IMG/VR virus record: IMGVR_UViG_3300037189_011821
Coordinates: 1-57,938 of that record
DNA from: a virus
Length of the DNA: 57,938 bases
Reading direction: 5' to 3' (one strand)
Each line of letters begins with the position of its first letter. Within the stretch, counting starts at the first letter, position 1. The notes beneath the pieces were generated by a model. It saw only the letters and a program-made list of their open reading frames with translations. It was not told the origin of the DNA and made no database searches. Positions 1 to 8,480 of this stretch are shown piece by piece. The position numbers and the translations under genes were made by a program.

Positions 1-1264
1 CTTGTGCTCCTTGAACTCCTTGGAAACCTTGTGCTCCCTGAACTCCTTGTAAACCTTGTGCACCTTGAACACCCTGGAAACCTTGAGAACCTTGAACACC
101 CTGGAAACCTTGTGTTCCCTGAACTCCTTGTAAACCTTGTCCTCCCTGAACTCCTTGAGCACCCTGAACACCCTGAACACCTTGTGTTCCCTGGACTCCC
201 TGGAAACCTTGTGCTCCTTGAACTCCTTGGGCACCTTGAACACCCTGGAAACCTTGTGCTCCTTGAACTCCTTGTGCTCCTTGAACACCTTGAGCACCTT
301 GTACTCCTTGACGACCTTGAAGTCCTCTTGGACCTTGACCACCAGCAATAGAATCTTCTAGGACAAAATAATCAATTTGAGTATAATGAGAAGGAAATCC
401 TCCCGATAAATGATAAAGTCTTGCGGAAACAATTCCAGCATTAATAAATGGAGCACTATCAATTACTCCAGGCTGGAATGTTGTAAATGTTCCCAATCCT
501 GTATATGTTTGGAAAGTCTCCCAAGCAGAAGTGTTCCAATTATAAAGATCAATTTCAACTGTATGTGTTGAAGAACCTGCATAATTAATATTTGCAGAGA
601 TTCTATTAAATTGTGTTACACTTGTAAATCCAATTCTTACGTCAAAACCAGGTGTTGTTGCTGTATCATACAGACCATAAAAACCACCAGTATTATAATC
701 TCCGTAAGTTTGAATCCCAGAAAGTGTTCCTGAAGAGTAAGATCCAACACCAGGTTCCATAGAAATGGATGTTGGATAGTAAATAGTACTTTCTGGTAAA
801 GGACCTTCAGCACCCTGCGCCCCTTGAAAACCCTGTGCTCCTTGAGGTCCCTGTTGCTGAGTAAAAGTAATATTTGCGGTTGTTCCGTTAGAAGTTGCAG
901 TTACTCCTGCTCCAATAAAATTGAGTGTTGTAAATGTCGTACCAATACCAACACTTTCTTCTTCAACTGAGATACCAGTTAAAGACGTATTAATAATCGT
1001 CTGAATTGTGGAAATATTATCAATACTTGTCCAAGTCGTCCCACTACCAACTGTAACTAAAATCTGACCTGAAGAACCTGATGTATTATTTGCATCATAT
1101 ATTGCTCCTCTAAATCTTGTTTCACCAGCAATGTCCAAATCTCTGGTTGCGTTGGTAGTTCCGATACCAACTTTTCCAACAACCTGCAATACGGTATCAT
1201 TCTCAGTATAAGAGCTAACACCAACTTTTAGATTCTTTTGACGATTGCTGAGATATTTTGCCAT
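1..1264 (-). CDS. Collagen-like virion fibre protein, 3' end cut by window edge
   Basis: The frame is open from an ATG at 1262-1264 to the left edge, so the C-terminus is missing. The N-terminal 140 residues are non-collagenous and carry [17 protein letters not shown], a motif common in marine phage fibres. Two short Gly-x-Gln stretches around residues 138-155 flank a globular domain (about 155-305). From residue 306 to the edge there is uninterrupted Gly-X-Y repeat, almost all GVQ, GAQ and GFQ, unusually poor in proline. Collagen-like phage domains form trimeric fibre shafts, so a tail or head fibre is likely. It follows a 109-residue gene and a beta-helix fibre gene in an apparent operon, the same order as at 22128-29496. 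The related protein there ends in an S74 domain; whether this one does cannot be seen. Confidence 0.8.
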   Translation of the reverse strand, partial: MAKYLSNRQKNLKVGVSSYTENDTVLQVVGKVGIGTTNATRDLDIAGETRFRGAIYDANNTSGSSGQILVTVGSGTTWTSIDNISTIQTIINTSLTGISVEEESVGIGTTFTTLNFIGAGVTATSNGTTANITFTQQQGPQGAQGFQGAQGAEGPLPESTIYYPTSISMEPGVGSYSSGTLSGIQTYGDYNTGGFYGLYDTATTPGFDVRIGFTSVTQFNRISANINYAGSSTHTVEIDLYNWNTSAWETFQTYTGLGTFTTFQPGVIDSAPFINAGIVSARLYHLSGGFPSHYTQIDYFVLEDSIAGGQGPRGLQGRQGVQGAQGVQGAQGVQGAQGFQGVQGAQGVQGAQGFQGVQGTQGVQGVQGAQGVQGGQGLQGVQGTQGFQGVQGSQGFQGVQGAQGLQGVQGAQGFQGVQGAQ

Positions 1265-1278
1265 TTTTCTTTATAGTA

Positions 1279-1608
1279 TTAGTTAAGTGTTTCTAAAATA
1301 CTTGCAATAAATTTTAAATTTGTTCCGTTACTTCCTGATAATACCAATTTATCGCCACTCTCTAATACCAGTTTTCCAGCAAGAAGGTTAGCTGTATCAT
1401 TTGAAGAAATAGGATATTGCTTTAACATCTCAGTATCTGTGGAACTTCTGCGATGCACTAATGTCACATCTTCTGTAGATGCCCCAATATTTGCAACTTG
1501 CGCTAAAAGAACGACACCAGTATATCCAACTGGGGCTGTATAAATTTCAGAAGGACTTATAGAAACAACTGAAGTAACTGTTTGGAATACATTAAGTGCT
1601 AGTGCCAT
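1279..1608 (-). CDS. Small virion protein, paralogue of 26139-26477
   Basis: This 109-residue protein begins MALALNVFQTVTSVV and ends with a SILETLN helix. It is clearly related to the 112-residue product at 26139-26477: both have the core TAPVGYTGV or TVPNGVSSI, then a VANI segment, then LVLESGDKL or LVLEVGDRI, and the end SILE. The pattern of alternating strands suggests a small beta-sandwich. Both copies lie between a beta-helix fibre gene (4-nt gap upstream) and a collagen-like gene, so a connector or cap for a fibre complex is plausible. That role is inferred from position only; no function is known to me. Confidence 0.75.
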   Translation of the reverse strand: MALALNVFQTVTSVVSISPSEIYTAPVGYTGVVLLAQVANIGASTEDVTLVHRRSSTDTEMLKQYPISSNDTANLLAGKLVLESGDKLVLSGSNGTNLKFIASILETLN

Positions 1609-1612
1609 TCTA

Positions 1613-3481
1613 TTAATCTCCTCCTAATGCTAGAATAAATGGTGTTAATGTTGAAAATAAACTCTTAGAATAAAATGTTCCACTAATAGTTCCAGTTTGT
1701 TGATTTACAACAACACCATCACCAATTCTGAAGTTTCCTGATTGGTCTGTACTAGTGAAAACAACCAATCCACCATTTCTCATATCAGTTTCATTATCTT
1801 GAATAGGAACTCCTCCAGTAGATGGAAAAGCAGTATCAATATCAGTACCAGTTCCAATATATTCAAGAGAATGTCCAGATGCTAATACACGACTCTGTTT
1901 AAAGAAAGGAACCGTTGTTCCCACACCAACTGCATAAGGAACATTATCAGTTAATACAATTGTACAAATCCCAGCAGAAGAAACTGGAGTACAAGATTGG
2001 ATCGCATAATAAGTTGGAATTAATTTTACAGTAGCTGTTGCAGTATTTATTCCAACATCAGGGGTGCTAATTGTAACCGTTGGAATCGTTGAATAACCAC
2101 GACCACTGGATACAATTTCAATTCCAACTACAGAACCGTCTTTAACTTCTGCAACTGCCTGAGCAGGAACTCCCCAATCTGTTGATGGTGAACCTATTGT
2201 AACAACAGCATTTCCAGTGTACCCGGTTCCGCCAGAACTTACGACTATTTCTCCGACCGTATAATATAAATCACCAAAATAAACAACTTGACCATCAAAA
2301 GGTCTAATAATATTAGTTTTTACGGTTCCACCAGAAACATAAACTTGATCTGGCGTGGTTGAAATACCAACATTCACCGTAAACTGGTTTGCTGCTGGAA
2401 CAGATTTGACATCAAAAACATATCCATTTGTTCCACTTGGATATAAAGCAGTGGTTCCAGTACTTACACAACTAAATAACAAATTACTTAAACTTACTCC
2501 CATTCCAACAGTAAAGTTGTGGTTTGATGAAGTGGTAATAGTTGTTATGCCAGTTGCATTATTATAAACTGCTGTTGAAATATTATAGGTTGAAGCACTT
2601 AAGTTTACAACAAAAGTGTCACTATTTGCAGCTGCTGAACTTGTAATGATTCCTGTATATTTTCTTGGACCTATTCCATCAGCAACCAAAGCATAGTTTC
2701 CAAAAGAAGAGTTGGAGTTTGTTAAGTCGCAAGCACCACCAGAACCACAGAAAACTGCAATATCATTACAAATAGTGAATAATGAAACTAACTGGGCATA
2801 CCCTTCATTTGTGATTGAAACTCCAATACCATTTTGGTTGTATTGAGTAAATGAGTCTGTAACCATACTCCTGATAGGACCAAGAGCATTTTTTCCATCA
2901 ATCTTAAGTCCAATACTATTCTGAACAAAATTAGTACAGTTACGAATATATGGTGACTGATTGAAATATCTAACTTTTGTTGGATTAAATGCTGCTATTC
3001 CAAATCCAGGATCCATAGTTCCTGTGAAAGACATCTCAGTAATATAGTTTCCTGGAGCAACGTGAAATAAATCTTGATTGGAATTTAATGGAGTAACTGA
3101 TACCTCTCTTAAACTATCACCAACAATGCTAACTTGGGGTGGCAACTCAATAGGATTATCTTCTATATAAGATCCAGCAGCAACTCTAATAACCGTTCCT
3201 TCTGCTGATGCTGCGACTGCTGCTTTGATTGTTGCCTTGGCGTCTCCAAGTTTTTTTCCTGTGTTTGTATCGTTTCCGTCTTTTGTGACATATAAAACAT
3301 TAGTAACTGTTGTTCCAGCACCGATTCTTACAATATCAGTACCGATACCTGTTCTTTCTCTGCGGGCAAATAATTCGGCATCATAAGTATTTAAAGCTAG
3401 TTCCCCTGAAGGCAACTGTTCTACAGTTGGTCTCTTACCAGGGACTGCAGATCTTTTTATCCTAATATTTGGATCAGACAT
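1613..3481 (-). CDS. Beta-helix virion fibre protein (pectate-lyase-like fold), 622 aa
   Basis: Residues 1-45 contain RSAVPGKRP and LPSGELALNTYDAELF, an N-terminal segment typical of cyanophage structural proteins that attach to the virion. Residues 60-150 (LYVTKDGNDTNTGKKLGDAK, then GTVIRVAAGSYIEDNPI) are the usual entry to a right-handed parallel beta-helix. The rest is beta-rich with inserts, ending GTISGTFYSKSLFSTLTPF. It aligns end to end with the 1004-residue protein at 26482-29496 but is shorter. No catalytic polysaccharide-lyase residues could be assigned, so I call it structural. A GAGG ribosome site precedes the ATG, and a GTAAATA late-type element lies 15 nt upstream of it. Confidence 0.8.
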   Translation of the reverse strand: MSDPNIRIKRSAVPGKRPTVEQLPSGELALNTYDAELFARRERTGIGTDIVRIGAGTTVTNVLYVTKDGNDTNTGKKLGDAKATIKAAVAASAEGTVIRVAAGSYIEDNPIELPPQVSIVGDSLREVSVTPLNSNQDLFHVAPGNYITEMSFTGTMDPGFGIAAFNPTKVRYFNQSPYIRNCTNFVQNSIGLKIDGKNALGPIRSMVTDSFTQYNQNGIGVSITNEGYAQLVSLFTICNDIAVFCGSGGACDLTNSNSSFGNYALVADGIGPRKYTGIITSSAAANSDTFVVNLSASTYNISTAVYNNATGITTITTSSNHNFTVGMGVSLSNLLFSCVSTGTTALYPSGTNGYVFDVKSVPAANQFTVNVGISTTPDQVYVSGGTVKTNIIRPFDGQVVYFGDLYYTVGEIVVSSGGTGYTGNAVVTIGSPSTDWGVPAQAVAEVKDGSVVGIEIVSSGRGYSTIPTVTISTPDVGINTATATVKLIPTYYAIQSCTPVSSAGICTIVLTDNVPYAVGVGTTVPFFKQSRVLASGHSLEYIGTGTDIDTAFPSTGGVPIQDNETDMRNGGLVVFTSTDQSGNFRIGDGVVVNQQTGTISGTFYSKSLFSTLTPFILALGGD

Positions 3482-3496
3482 TCAACCTCATAGTGG

Positions 3497-3503
3497 TATT
3501 TAC
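3497..3503 (-). promoter_or_regulatory. Possible late promoter (GTAAATA)
   Basis: Minus-strand GTAAATA, matching the TAAATA core of the T4 late element, sits 15 nt before the ATG of the 622-aa fibre gene. It is a single-element match, so it is weak evidence on its own. Confidence 0.3.
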
Positions 3504-3508
3504 CGCAG

Positions 3509-3528
3509 AAACTCTTATATAAGAGTTT
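3509..3528. repeat. Perfect 20-nt palindrome, possible terminator
   Basis: A perfect inverted repeat (AAACTCTTAT/ATAAGAGTTT) between the 61-aa gene and the 622-aa gene. On the plus strand it is followed by TTTTATT and would look like an intrinsic terminator, but no plus-strand gene precedes it. On the minus strand only three T residues follow, so termination there would be weak. Confidence 0.5.
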
Positions 3529-3538
3529 TTATTATTTA

Positions 3539-3724
3539 TTAAAATTCTTCTTCCATCTTTACTCCTCTTTTAGATTTCTTAAGTTTTTCAACTTCAGAAC
3601 TTAAAGATAAAACTTTTTTATTTAATTGCTCAACTTGAGTTTCTAATACAATGTTAGTGTTATATAACTCAAACGTTTTTTGTTGATATTTGGAAAGAAT
3701 CGCCTTCAAATCTTCTTCGGTCAT
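3539..3724 (-). CDS. Small coiled-coil protein, 61 aa
   Basis: The product is highly charged and helical, with a leucine/valine heptad pattern from about residue 20 to 50 (LETQVEQLNKKVLSLSSEV), consistent with a short coiled coil, then a basic patch KKSKRGVK and an acidic tail. No family is recognised. The initiation codon directly abuts the T-run of the preceding terminator hairpin, and there is no normal ribosome site in the usual window. Translation therefore probably depends on a transcript starting inside the hairpin from the CTAAATA element just upstream. Confidence 0.6.
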   Translation of the reverse strand: MTEEDLKAILSKYQQKTFELYNTNIVLETQVEQLNKKVLSLSSEVEKLKKSKRGVKMEEEF

Positions 3725-3749
3725 AAAAAAGAGGGTATTTCTACCCTCT
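3725..3749 (-). terminator. Intrinsic terminator after the 851-aa fibre gene
   Basis: On the minus strand an 8-bp perfect stem (AGAGGGTA/TACCCTCT, 3730-3749) with a GAAA loop is followed by six T residues that run into the ATG of the next gene. It lies 22 nt past the stop of the gene at 3772-6327. Confidence 0.85.
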
Positions 3750-3755
3750 ATTTAG
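3749..3755 (-). promoter_or_regulatory. Late-type promoter element overlapping a terminator
   Basis: Minus-strand CTAAATA touches the 5' arm of the terminator hairpin. A transcript starting about 6 nt downstream would begin inside that arm and so would lack the complete hairpin. This would let new transcripts into the 61-aa gene while readthrough transcripts stop. Inference from layout only. Confidence 0.4.
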
Positions 3756-3771
3756 AATATGAAGTTTTATA

Positions 3772-6327
3772 TTAGAAAGTACCAGCGTCAATTGTTATAT
3801 TTTGAAGTTGCAGTTCTGCACCAACACATCCGATAACTTGTTGAGAACCACCAGTACAAGAGTTATTGACCCATAGTTCAGAGATTTCAATAGGAGCAAA
3901 GTTTGCTACTGTAAGTTGTGGTTTGTTTGTTTCAATCTCTGTACCATCTGTTCCTGGAGAAACATCAGTTGTAAATTGGAATCTCTTAGTTGCTCCACTT
4001 GCTTCCCAAACAACGCCTGCTTTCTTAGCACCACCATCGCCATAATTAAACAGAACTGCAAGATCCCAACTTGTTGCTGTTGGTTGAGTTCCTGATGCAA
4101 TTCTACCAAGTTCAATTGTACGGTCTTCAATTGTTAAAGAAGTTGTATCAATCTGAGTTGTACTACCCTGAACATACAGGTTACCTTGAACTGTTAGGTC
4201 ATCGGCAAATGTTGCATCATTACCAGTAAGAGTAATTACAGTTGCACCAGTATTTTGTGATTTAATAATATTCGTTCTAACTGTTGGAGCACTTAGAGAA
4301 GTTCCAACAATTACATCATCAGGAAGTCCAACTGTAATTGTTTGACCAGAAGCTGAGGTATTGACTTCGTTTGCAGTACCAGCAATTGTAAATGTCTGAG
4401 ATGTATTGACTGAACCAGTACCAGTATCACCGGCAAGACTTAGTGTTAGGTCAACGTTTCCAATTTGAGTTCCAACATAATCAATAACTGCAGATGAAGT
4501 TGGAACAGAAGATGTTGATGTACCTGTAGATACTGAACCAGAGAATTGGGTAACTCCTACACCAGTACCAATTGTAGTAACACCGACAATTTTAACATTA
4601 TTTTCAAGAATAACATCACGACCAGAAAGACTAATAGCGTTATTAGAATCAGTAGCACTTCTGATACTATTTACAATTGCCTTACCTTGGAATGAAACAT
4701 CACCAGATGTTCCGTACATATACAATGCACGAGTTCCATCTGATGCAGCAAGATAACCGCTACCAGCAATTAAATCACCGCCAGTTTTTACATTTCCAGT
4801 TGATGATGAAAGTGTAAGTGCAGTAGTTCCATCAGATGCCTTAATATCATTACCACCAATTTGAATATCACCATTAAATGTTACATTACCCGTGCTATTT
4901 GCAAGGGTCATTGCTGTAGTAGTATCTGCAGCCTTAATGGTTCCAGCAACTACATCTCCAATAAATTGTGATGCAAATAAGTAGTTGGATGATGGATTAT
5001 AATAGATACCAGCATCAACACGCATCGTTGCACCAGTGGTACTTGTTGCGTTATCAGTAAATACTAAGTGATAGTTTGTATTAGTTGAAGTTGATGTTGT
5101 ATCAACAGTTGTTGCTCTGGTTGCTGTTGATATAGTACCAGTCAGAGAACCAGTGATATTAGTAGCACTTAAATTAACAAAATTACCAGATACTGCATTA
5201 ACAGTATCATTAGTTATTGTAACACCAGAACCAACAGCAAGACGAGTACCGTCTGCCATTGTTGTGGTTCCAATCGCTACACCATAGTTAAAAGCAAAAG
5301 CATCAGTTGAGAATCCAAGAGTTCCACTCTTGAACCACATCATTTGCTTATAAGTATCTGGAAGTGTATTAATTCCAGATGCGAAGAATGAAACTAATGG
5401 TGTTCCTTCGGTAGATGCAATAGCAACACCTGCGTGATTTGCAGTATCATCATTTGCAGGTGTTGTAGTAGTATATCCAAGAATAATATCTTTGTTTTCA
5501 ATAAAGACATCAGTACCACGAAGGATAATTGTTGTTCCACCGACAGAAACATCCCCAGTTACATTTAAATTTCCAGTAACTTCTACATTTCCAGAATAAT
5601 ATCCATTTCTCCATCTCTTTCCAGTTAAACCTAAATCATAAGTATTGGTTGCATTTGGAACAAGATTTGATATAAACTCTCCTGCAACATTAATATTGTC
5701 AGTATCACTATCGCCAAGATTAAGTGTACCACTATAAAATGTTGCTGTTCCTATAAAATATGACTGACCACCAACTGAAAGTCCTGCACCAACTGTAAGA
5801 TTTTTTGCAATACCAACACCACCTGCAATTTGAACTGCACCGGTATTTGGATCACCTAAAGTGTTGTCAGTGGTGTTTGAAAATGTAGTAATGCCAGAGA
5901 AATCTGCATCAACATTTACATCGAGGAAAGAACCATTTACTGTAGTAATTCCACTAAATACTGCATCTAATGATCCACTTGACCAGGATAAATTCCCACC
6001 ACCATCATTAGTTAAAACAGTTTGTGATCCTCCTTGAGTTCCTGGAAGAACATAAGTTACTATACCCGCAAGAGTATTTGGTGACTTAATTGCAACATAA
6101 TTTGATCCATCTTTATCAACTAACTTCAATCTTAATGAGTTAGTTCCGTCTTCTCTTCCCCAATAACGATGAGAACCGAAAAATTTATTATTTGCTACTG
6201 AGGTATCAATACCAACAAAGAAGTCAAAATTATTTAATGAAATCGCTGGTTCACCTGGACGGAGCGCAGGAACTGTTCCTGCAACCCCTGCATTACCTCT
6301 TTTAAACTGAAGTACTGGTGCAGGCAT
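3772..6327 (-). CDS. Large virion fibre-like protein, 851 aa
   Basis: The N-terminus (LQFKRGNAGV, then LRPGEPAISL and FFVGID) resembles the virion-attachment domain found at the start of many marine phage fibres and distantly the Mtd-type N-terminus. The middle consists of repeated short beta modules of the type GDVSVGGTTI, GNVTFNGDIQIGGNDI and GDLIAGSGYLAASDGT. Near residues 720-750 there is LTVQGNLYVQGSTTQIDTTS followed by LTIEDRTIELG, a hallmark of cyanomyovirus fibre proteins. No S74 domain is present; the end is a short conserved-looking QNITIDAGTF, similar to the LDGGTF end of the neighbouring 112-aa protein. Likely a structural fibre or baseplate-attached component. Confidence 0.75.
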   Translation of the reverse strand: MPAPVLQFKRGNAGVAGTVPALRPGEPAISLNNFDFFVGIDTSVANNKFFGSHRYWGREDGTNSLRLKLVDKDGSNYVAIKSPNTLAGIVTYVLPGTQGGSQTVLTNDGGGNLSWSSGSLDAVFSGITTVNGSFLDVNVDADFSGITTFSNTTDNTLGDPNTGAVQIAGGVGIAKNLTVGAGLSVGGQSYFIGTATFYSGTLNLGDSDTDNINVAGEFISNLVPNATNTYDLGLTGKRWRNGYYSGNVEVTGNLNVTGDVSVGGTTIILRGTDVFIENKDIILGYTTTTPANDDTANHAGVAIASTEGTPLVSFFASGINTLPDTYKQMMWFKSGTLGFSTDAFAFNYGVAIGTTTMADGTRLAVGSGVTITNDTVNAVSGNFVNLSATNITGSLTGTISTATRATTVDTTSTSTNTNYHLVFTDNATSTTGATMRVDAGIYYNPSSNYLFASQFIGDVVAGTIKAADTTTAMTLANSTGNVTFNGDIQIGGNDIKASDGTTALTLSSSTGNVKTGGDLIAGSGYLAASDGTRALYMYGTSGDVSFQGKAIVNSIRSATDSNNAISLSGRDVILENNVKIVGVTTIGTGVGVTQFSGSVSTGTSTSSVPTSSAVIDYVGTQIGNVDLTLSLAGDTGTGSVNTSQTFTIAGTANEVNTSASGQTITVGLPDDVIVGTSLSAPTVRTNIIKSQNTGATVITLTGNDATFADDLTVQGNLYVQGSTTQIDTTSLTIEDRTIELGRIASGTQPTATSWDLAVLFNYGDGGAKKAGVVWEASGATKRFQFTTDVSPGTDGTEIETNKPQLTVANFAPIEISELWVNNSCTGGSQQVIGCVGAELQLQNITIDAGTF

Positions 6328-6351
6328 TTCTCTATGCTATTTACTTTTAGT

Positions 6352-6358
6352 TATTTAG
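6352..6358 (-). promoter_or_regulatory. Late-type promoter element (CTAAATA)
   Basis: Minus-strand CTAAATA 25 nt upstream of the 851-aa gene start. A second GTAAATA lies at 6338-6344, but that would leave a leader too short for a ribosome site, so this copy is preferred. Confidence 0.4.
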
Positions 6359-6363
6359 TTTAA

Positions 6364-6702
6364 CTAGAAAGTTCCCCCGTCAAGATCAATACGATCATCA
6401 AGATCGATATCAATACGATTTAGGAATGCCGTTGCATACCCAACTAATCCTGGTTGGGTTAGTTCTGTTGCTGCTGCAGCATTTAAAACTTCGTCTGGGT
6501 TTTCATCTCTCCATTTTCCAGTAGAAGCATCATACATCAACACATACTTATCATGATTTCCACTAATTTCTACATCTGTAAGTTCGTCTAGGTATTGTGG
6601 CATAATTTCTATTGCGTATGAAATACTTGCTTTATAATTTGTCGGTTGTGAAAATTTAACCGAATAATTATTACCGCTATTAAAACTAACTTTATAAGTC
6701 AT
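6364..6702 (-). CDS. Virion-associated protein, 112 aa
   Basis: The product starts MTYKVSFNSGNNYSVKF and contains LDELTDVEISGNHDKYVL followed by MYDASTGKW, a segment type common in phage fibre proteins (LxxLTDVxI...VLxYDxxTGxW). The end, IDLDGGTF, echoes the end of the following 851-aa protein. Its start overlaps the stop of the upstream 111-aa gene by 4 nt (ATGA), implying translational coupling. A fibre-attachment or trimerisation role is inferred only. Confidence 0.65.
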   Translation of the reverse strand: MTYKVSFNSGNNYSVKFSQPTNYKASISYAIEIMPQYLDELTDVEISGNHDKYVLMYDASTGKWRDENPDEVLNAAAATELTQPGLVGYATAFLNRIDIDLDDRIDLDGGTF

Positions 6703-7034
6703 ACGGAAGCACTCTCTTCTACGATTGCTGTTCCCTTAATGACTTTTGTTTTCTTACCATTAATAGTAAGAACAACATCAAAATAGTTTCTACCTGCCTT
6801 TAATCTTGCAGTCTGTGTAGCAGTTAAAGACAACACAATTGTCCCAGTATTAGCAGTAATTATCTTAGAAAACTCTTCACCTTCAGTTGATTCGGGATAC
6901 TTACGAATACTTGCATAAGTTGTCGTAAGTCCCGCAAGAACTGCTGCAGACTGATCTGGAGAAAAAAGATTAAAGGTTGCCTCAAAATCAGTCCCTTTTT
7001 CAACTACAATATTAGTGATTTCAGCAACTGCCAT
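6699..7034 (-). CDS. Small virion protein with Ig-like pattern, 111 aa
   Basis: The sequence has the pattern of a phage baseplate/fibre Ig-like domain: VVEKGTDFEATFNLF near the start, a YASIRKYP strand, LSLTATQTARLKAGRNYFDV, then VIKGTAIVEE at the end. Such GDTF...LTxxQTxxLxxGxYxFDV layouts occur in upper-baseplate proteins of several phages. It is coupled to the next gene by a 4-nt overlap. Specific function unknown. Confidence 0.65.
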   Translation of the reverse strand: MAVAEITNIVVEKGTDFEATFNLFSPDQSAAVLAGLTTTYASIRKYPESTEGEEFSKIITANTGTIVLSLTATQTARLKAGRNYFDVVLTINGKKTKVIKGTAIVEESASV

Positions 7035-7046
7035 CTGTCTTATGAG

Positions 7047-7068
7047 GTTTTAACTATTTAGTTAAAAC
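7047..7068 (-). promoter_or_regulatory. Hairpin with a late-type element in its loop
   Basis: A 9-bp perfect stem (GTTTTAACT/AGTTAAAAC) with a 4-nt loop lies between the 236-aa oxygenase gene and the 111-aa virion gene. The minus-strand loop region reads CTAAATA (7055-7061), 20 nt before the 111-aa ATG. There is no T-run, so it is not an ordinary terminator. Confidence 0.4.
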
Positions 7069-7778
7069 TACATATCTCCTGCGTGATTTGCTCTTAGACC
7101 ATCAGCAAGAACATAATGAAAAAAGATTTGATGATAATAAAGTTCTGACTGATTAAGGAACTTCCGAATCTTATTTCTTCTCACACCAGGCATCGGTTCT
7201 CTCCAGTGAGGACGCTCACATCCTTTATAAATCATACCATCACCAGGACCAAGAACTACTGAGCGGTTTTCTCCTTTTTTGATGATATTAGTCTTTTTCT
7301 CTGGGTCATCATAAGTGTCTGGAGTTTTAATCCAAATAGGCCAGGACTGTTTGAGATTGCTACTTACATGAACAGTTACTGAAATCTCACATGCTGGGCG
7401 ATCAACATGATTCGTAAGTGCTTGACCTGGATTATAAAACCGATCGTAATAATAAGTATTATAAAGTTTCTTACCAATAGCCTTCTCAAGTTTCAAACGA
7501 ATTTGGGAATGTACATACTTGTATGGTGGATAGTAGTATCTTGAAGTAGAACCTTCTACTTGGTTTTCAACTGGAATATGAGAAAACTTTTCAAGTTTCC
7601 CATAGTAATTGTATTGCCCTTTAATTTTTGGTGGTTCACAATAAAGGTCTTGAGGATCCCATAGATTTTTCAAGACAAGATATCCATCGCGATCAAACTG
7701 TTCATTATTTGTTGGTGAAGTATTTGCATTTAATCTTTCTTGAAAATCAAGTTGTTCTTGTGACATTTGTTCTGACAT
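7068..7778 (-). CDS. 2OG-Fe(II) oxygenase-like protein, 236 aa
   Basis: A likely double-stranded beta-helix dioxygenase. His124 and Asp126 (NHVD) give the HxD iron ligands, and LGPGDGMIYKGCERPHW supplies the distal His191. Residues 30-36 (RDGYLVLKN) are the usual entry of prolyl-hydroxylase-like phage oxygenases. The co-substrate-binding arginine is not obvious; R199 or R205 are candidates. It is the second gene behind the promoter at 8452-8480, and its ribosome site (GAGGTGA) overlaps the stop of the preceding oxygenase gene. Family-level role: hydroxylation of a protein, sugar or small molecule; the substrate cannot be read from sequence. The pair sits in a structural-gene neighbourhood, so modification of virion or host surface components is possible. 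Confidence 0.75.
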   Translation of the reverse strand: MSEQMSQEQLDFQERLNANTSPTNNEQFDRDGYLVLKNLWDPQDLYCEPPKIKGQYNYYGKLEKFSHIPVENQVEGSTSRYYYPPYKYVHSQIRLKLEKAIGKKLYNTYYYDRFYNPGQALTNHVDRPACEISVTVHVSSNLKQSWPIWIKTPDTYDDPEKKTNIIKKGENRSVVLGPGDGMIYKGCERPHWREPMPGVRRNKIRKFLNQSELYYHQIFFHYVLADGLRANHAGDM

Positions 7779-7787
7779 AAGATCACC

Positions 7788-8423
7788 TCAACGGAAACGT
7801 GGACCAACCGTCCAACCTACAATACTCTTACGAACACCTTTGGTTATCTTTTGAACTCTATGTTGTGTTCTGGAATCGAAAAGAATAATAGTACCTCTTT
7901 GCCTTGGCGCAAAGTAAGATTTTCCAGCTTCATCAATAAACTGAAGATTACCTCCTTCATAAGTATCGGGGTCTGATAGAAGTAAACTAAAAGAAAGTTT
8001 TCTTACTTTTTCACAGTTTTCGTTAATAAAGTCTGCAGCAATTGCTTCTCCGTGTCCTCTATTTCCACTAGACATCGGTTTATAATATGATGCAAGTCCC
8101 GCATCATTATGCCAACCATAATACTCACCTTCTCCATATACAGTATATTGAAGTGACTCCCCATCAATATTTGTTAGGTCATACAGAAAATTTTCACGAT
8201 TTGCTCTTTGAACATAGTGCCAAACAAATCCAGCAATCCAGTGATTTGTTGGAACCCAAGCATTTCTTGCATTTCTTTTATCTTTATCTACCGTTCCATA
8301 ATCACCACCGCCAACTCTTGAGTCTTGTAGTTGGGGATCAAAGTATTCTGTAAGGTCTTCTTCAATAATATCAATAACCTTGTTTGGAAGGTTAGTTTGA
8401 AACCATATTGATTGATATGCCAC
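7788..8423 (-). CDS. PKHD-type 2OG-Fe(II) oxygenase, 211 aa
   Basis: All the core residues of a 2OG-Fe(II) hydroxylase are present: His105 and Asp107 (GWHND), distal His188 (TQHRV) and Arg198 (GVRKS). The linker LLSDPDTYEGGNLQF and the GTIILFDS strand are typical of the PKHD/prolyl-4-hydroxylase-like group. It resembles the 187-aa protein at 20155-20718, which has the same SDPxTYxGGNL block. Translation begins at GTG (8421-8423) with AGGAG spaced 6 nt upstream; the next in-frame residues AYQSIWF are consistent with that start. It is first in a two-gene unit with its own sigma70-type promoter. Substrate unknown. Confidence 0.85.
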   Translation of the reverse strand: MAYQSIWFQTNLPNKVIDIIEEDLTEYFDPQLQDSRVGGGDYGTVDKDKRNARNAWVPTNHWIAGFVWHYVQRANRENFLYDLTNIDGESLQYTVYGEGEYYGWHNDAGLASYYKPMSSGNRGHGEAIAADFINENCEKVRKLSFSLLLSDPDTYEGGNLQFIDEAGKSYFAPRQRGTIILFDSRTQHRVQKITKGVRKSIVGWTVGPRFR

Positions 8424-8451
8424 TAGTTACTCCTATAGTTCATTCAACGCT

Positions 8452-8480
8452 ATTATATATCGTTATTAACTTTATGTCAA
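8452..8480 (-). promoter_or_regulatory. Consensus sigma70-type (early) promoter
   Basis: On the minus strand the sequence has a perfect TTGACA (8475-8480), a 17-nt spacer and a perfect TATAAT (8452-8457). It directly follows a terminator and precedes the two oxygenase genes. Transcription should start near 8445, giving a leader of about 22 nt that carries AGGAG. Confidence 0.9.

Noticed and set aside
4-361. Plus-strand frames at the left edge
   Set aside because: Shadow of the Gly-x-Gln repeat of the minus-strand collagen-like gene.
1613-3481. Polysaccharide lyase activity for the beta-helix proteins
   Set aside because: Only the fold-type repeat is visible; no catalytic triad or calcium-site residues could be assigned, so a structural call is kept.
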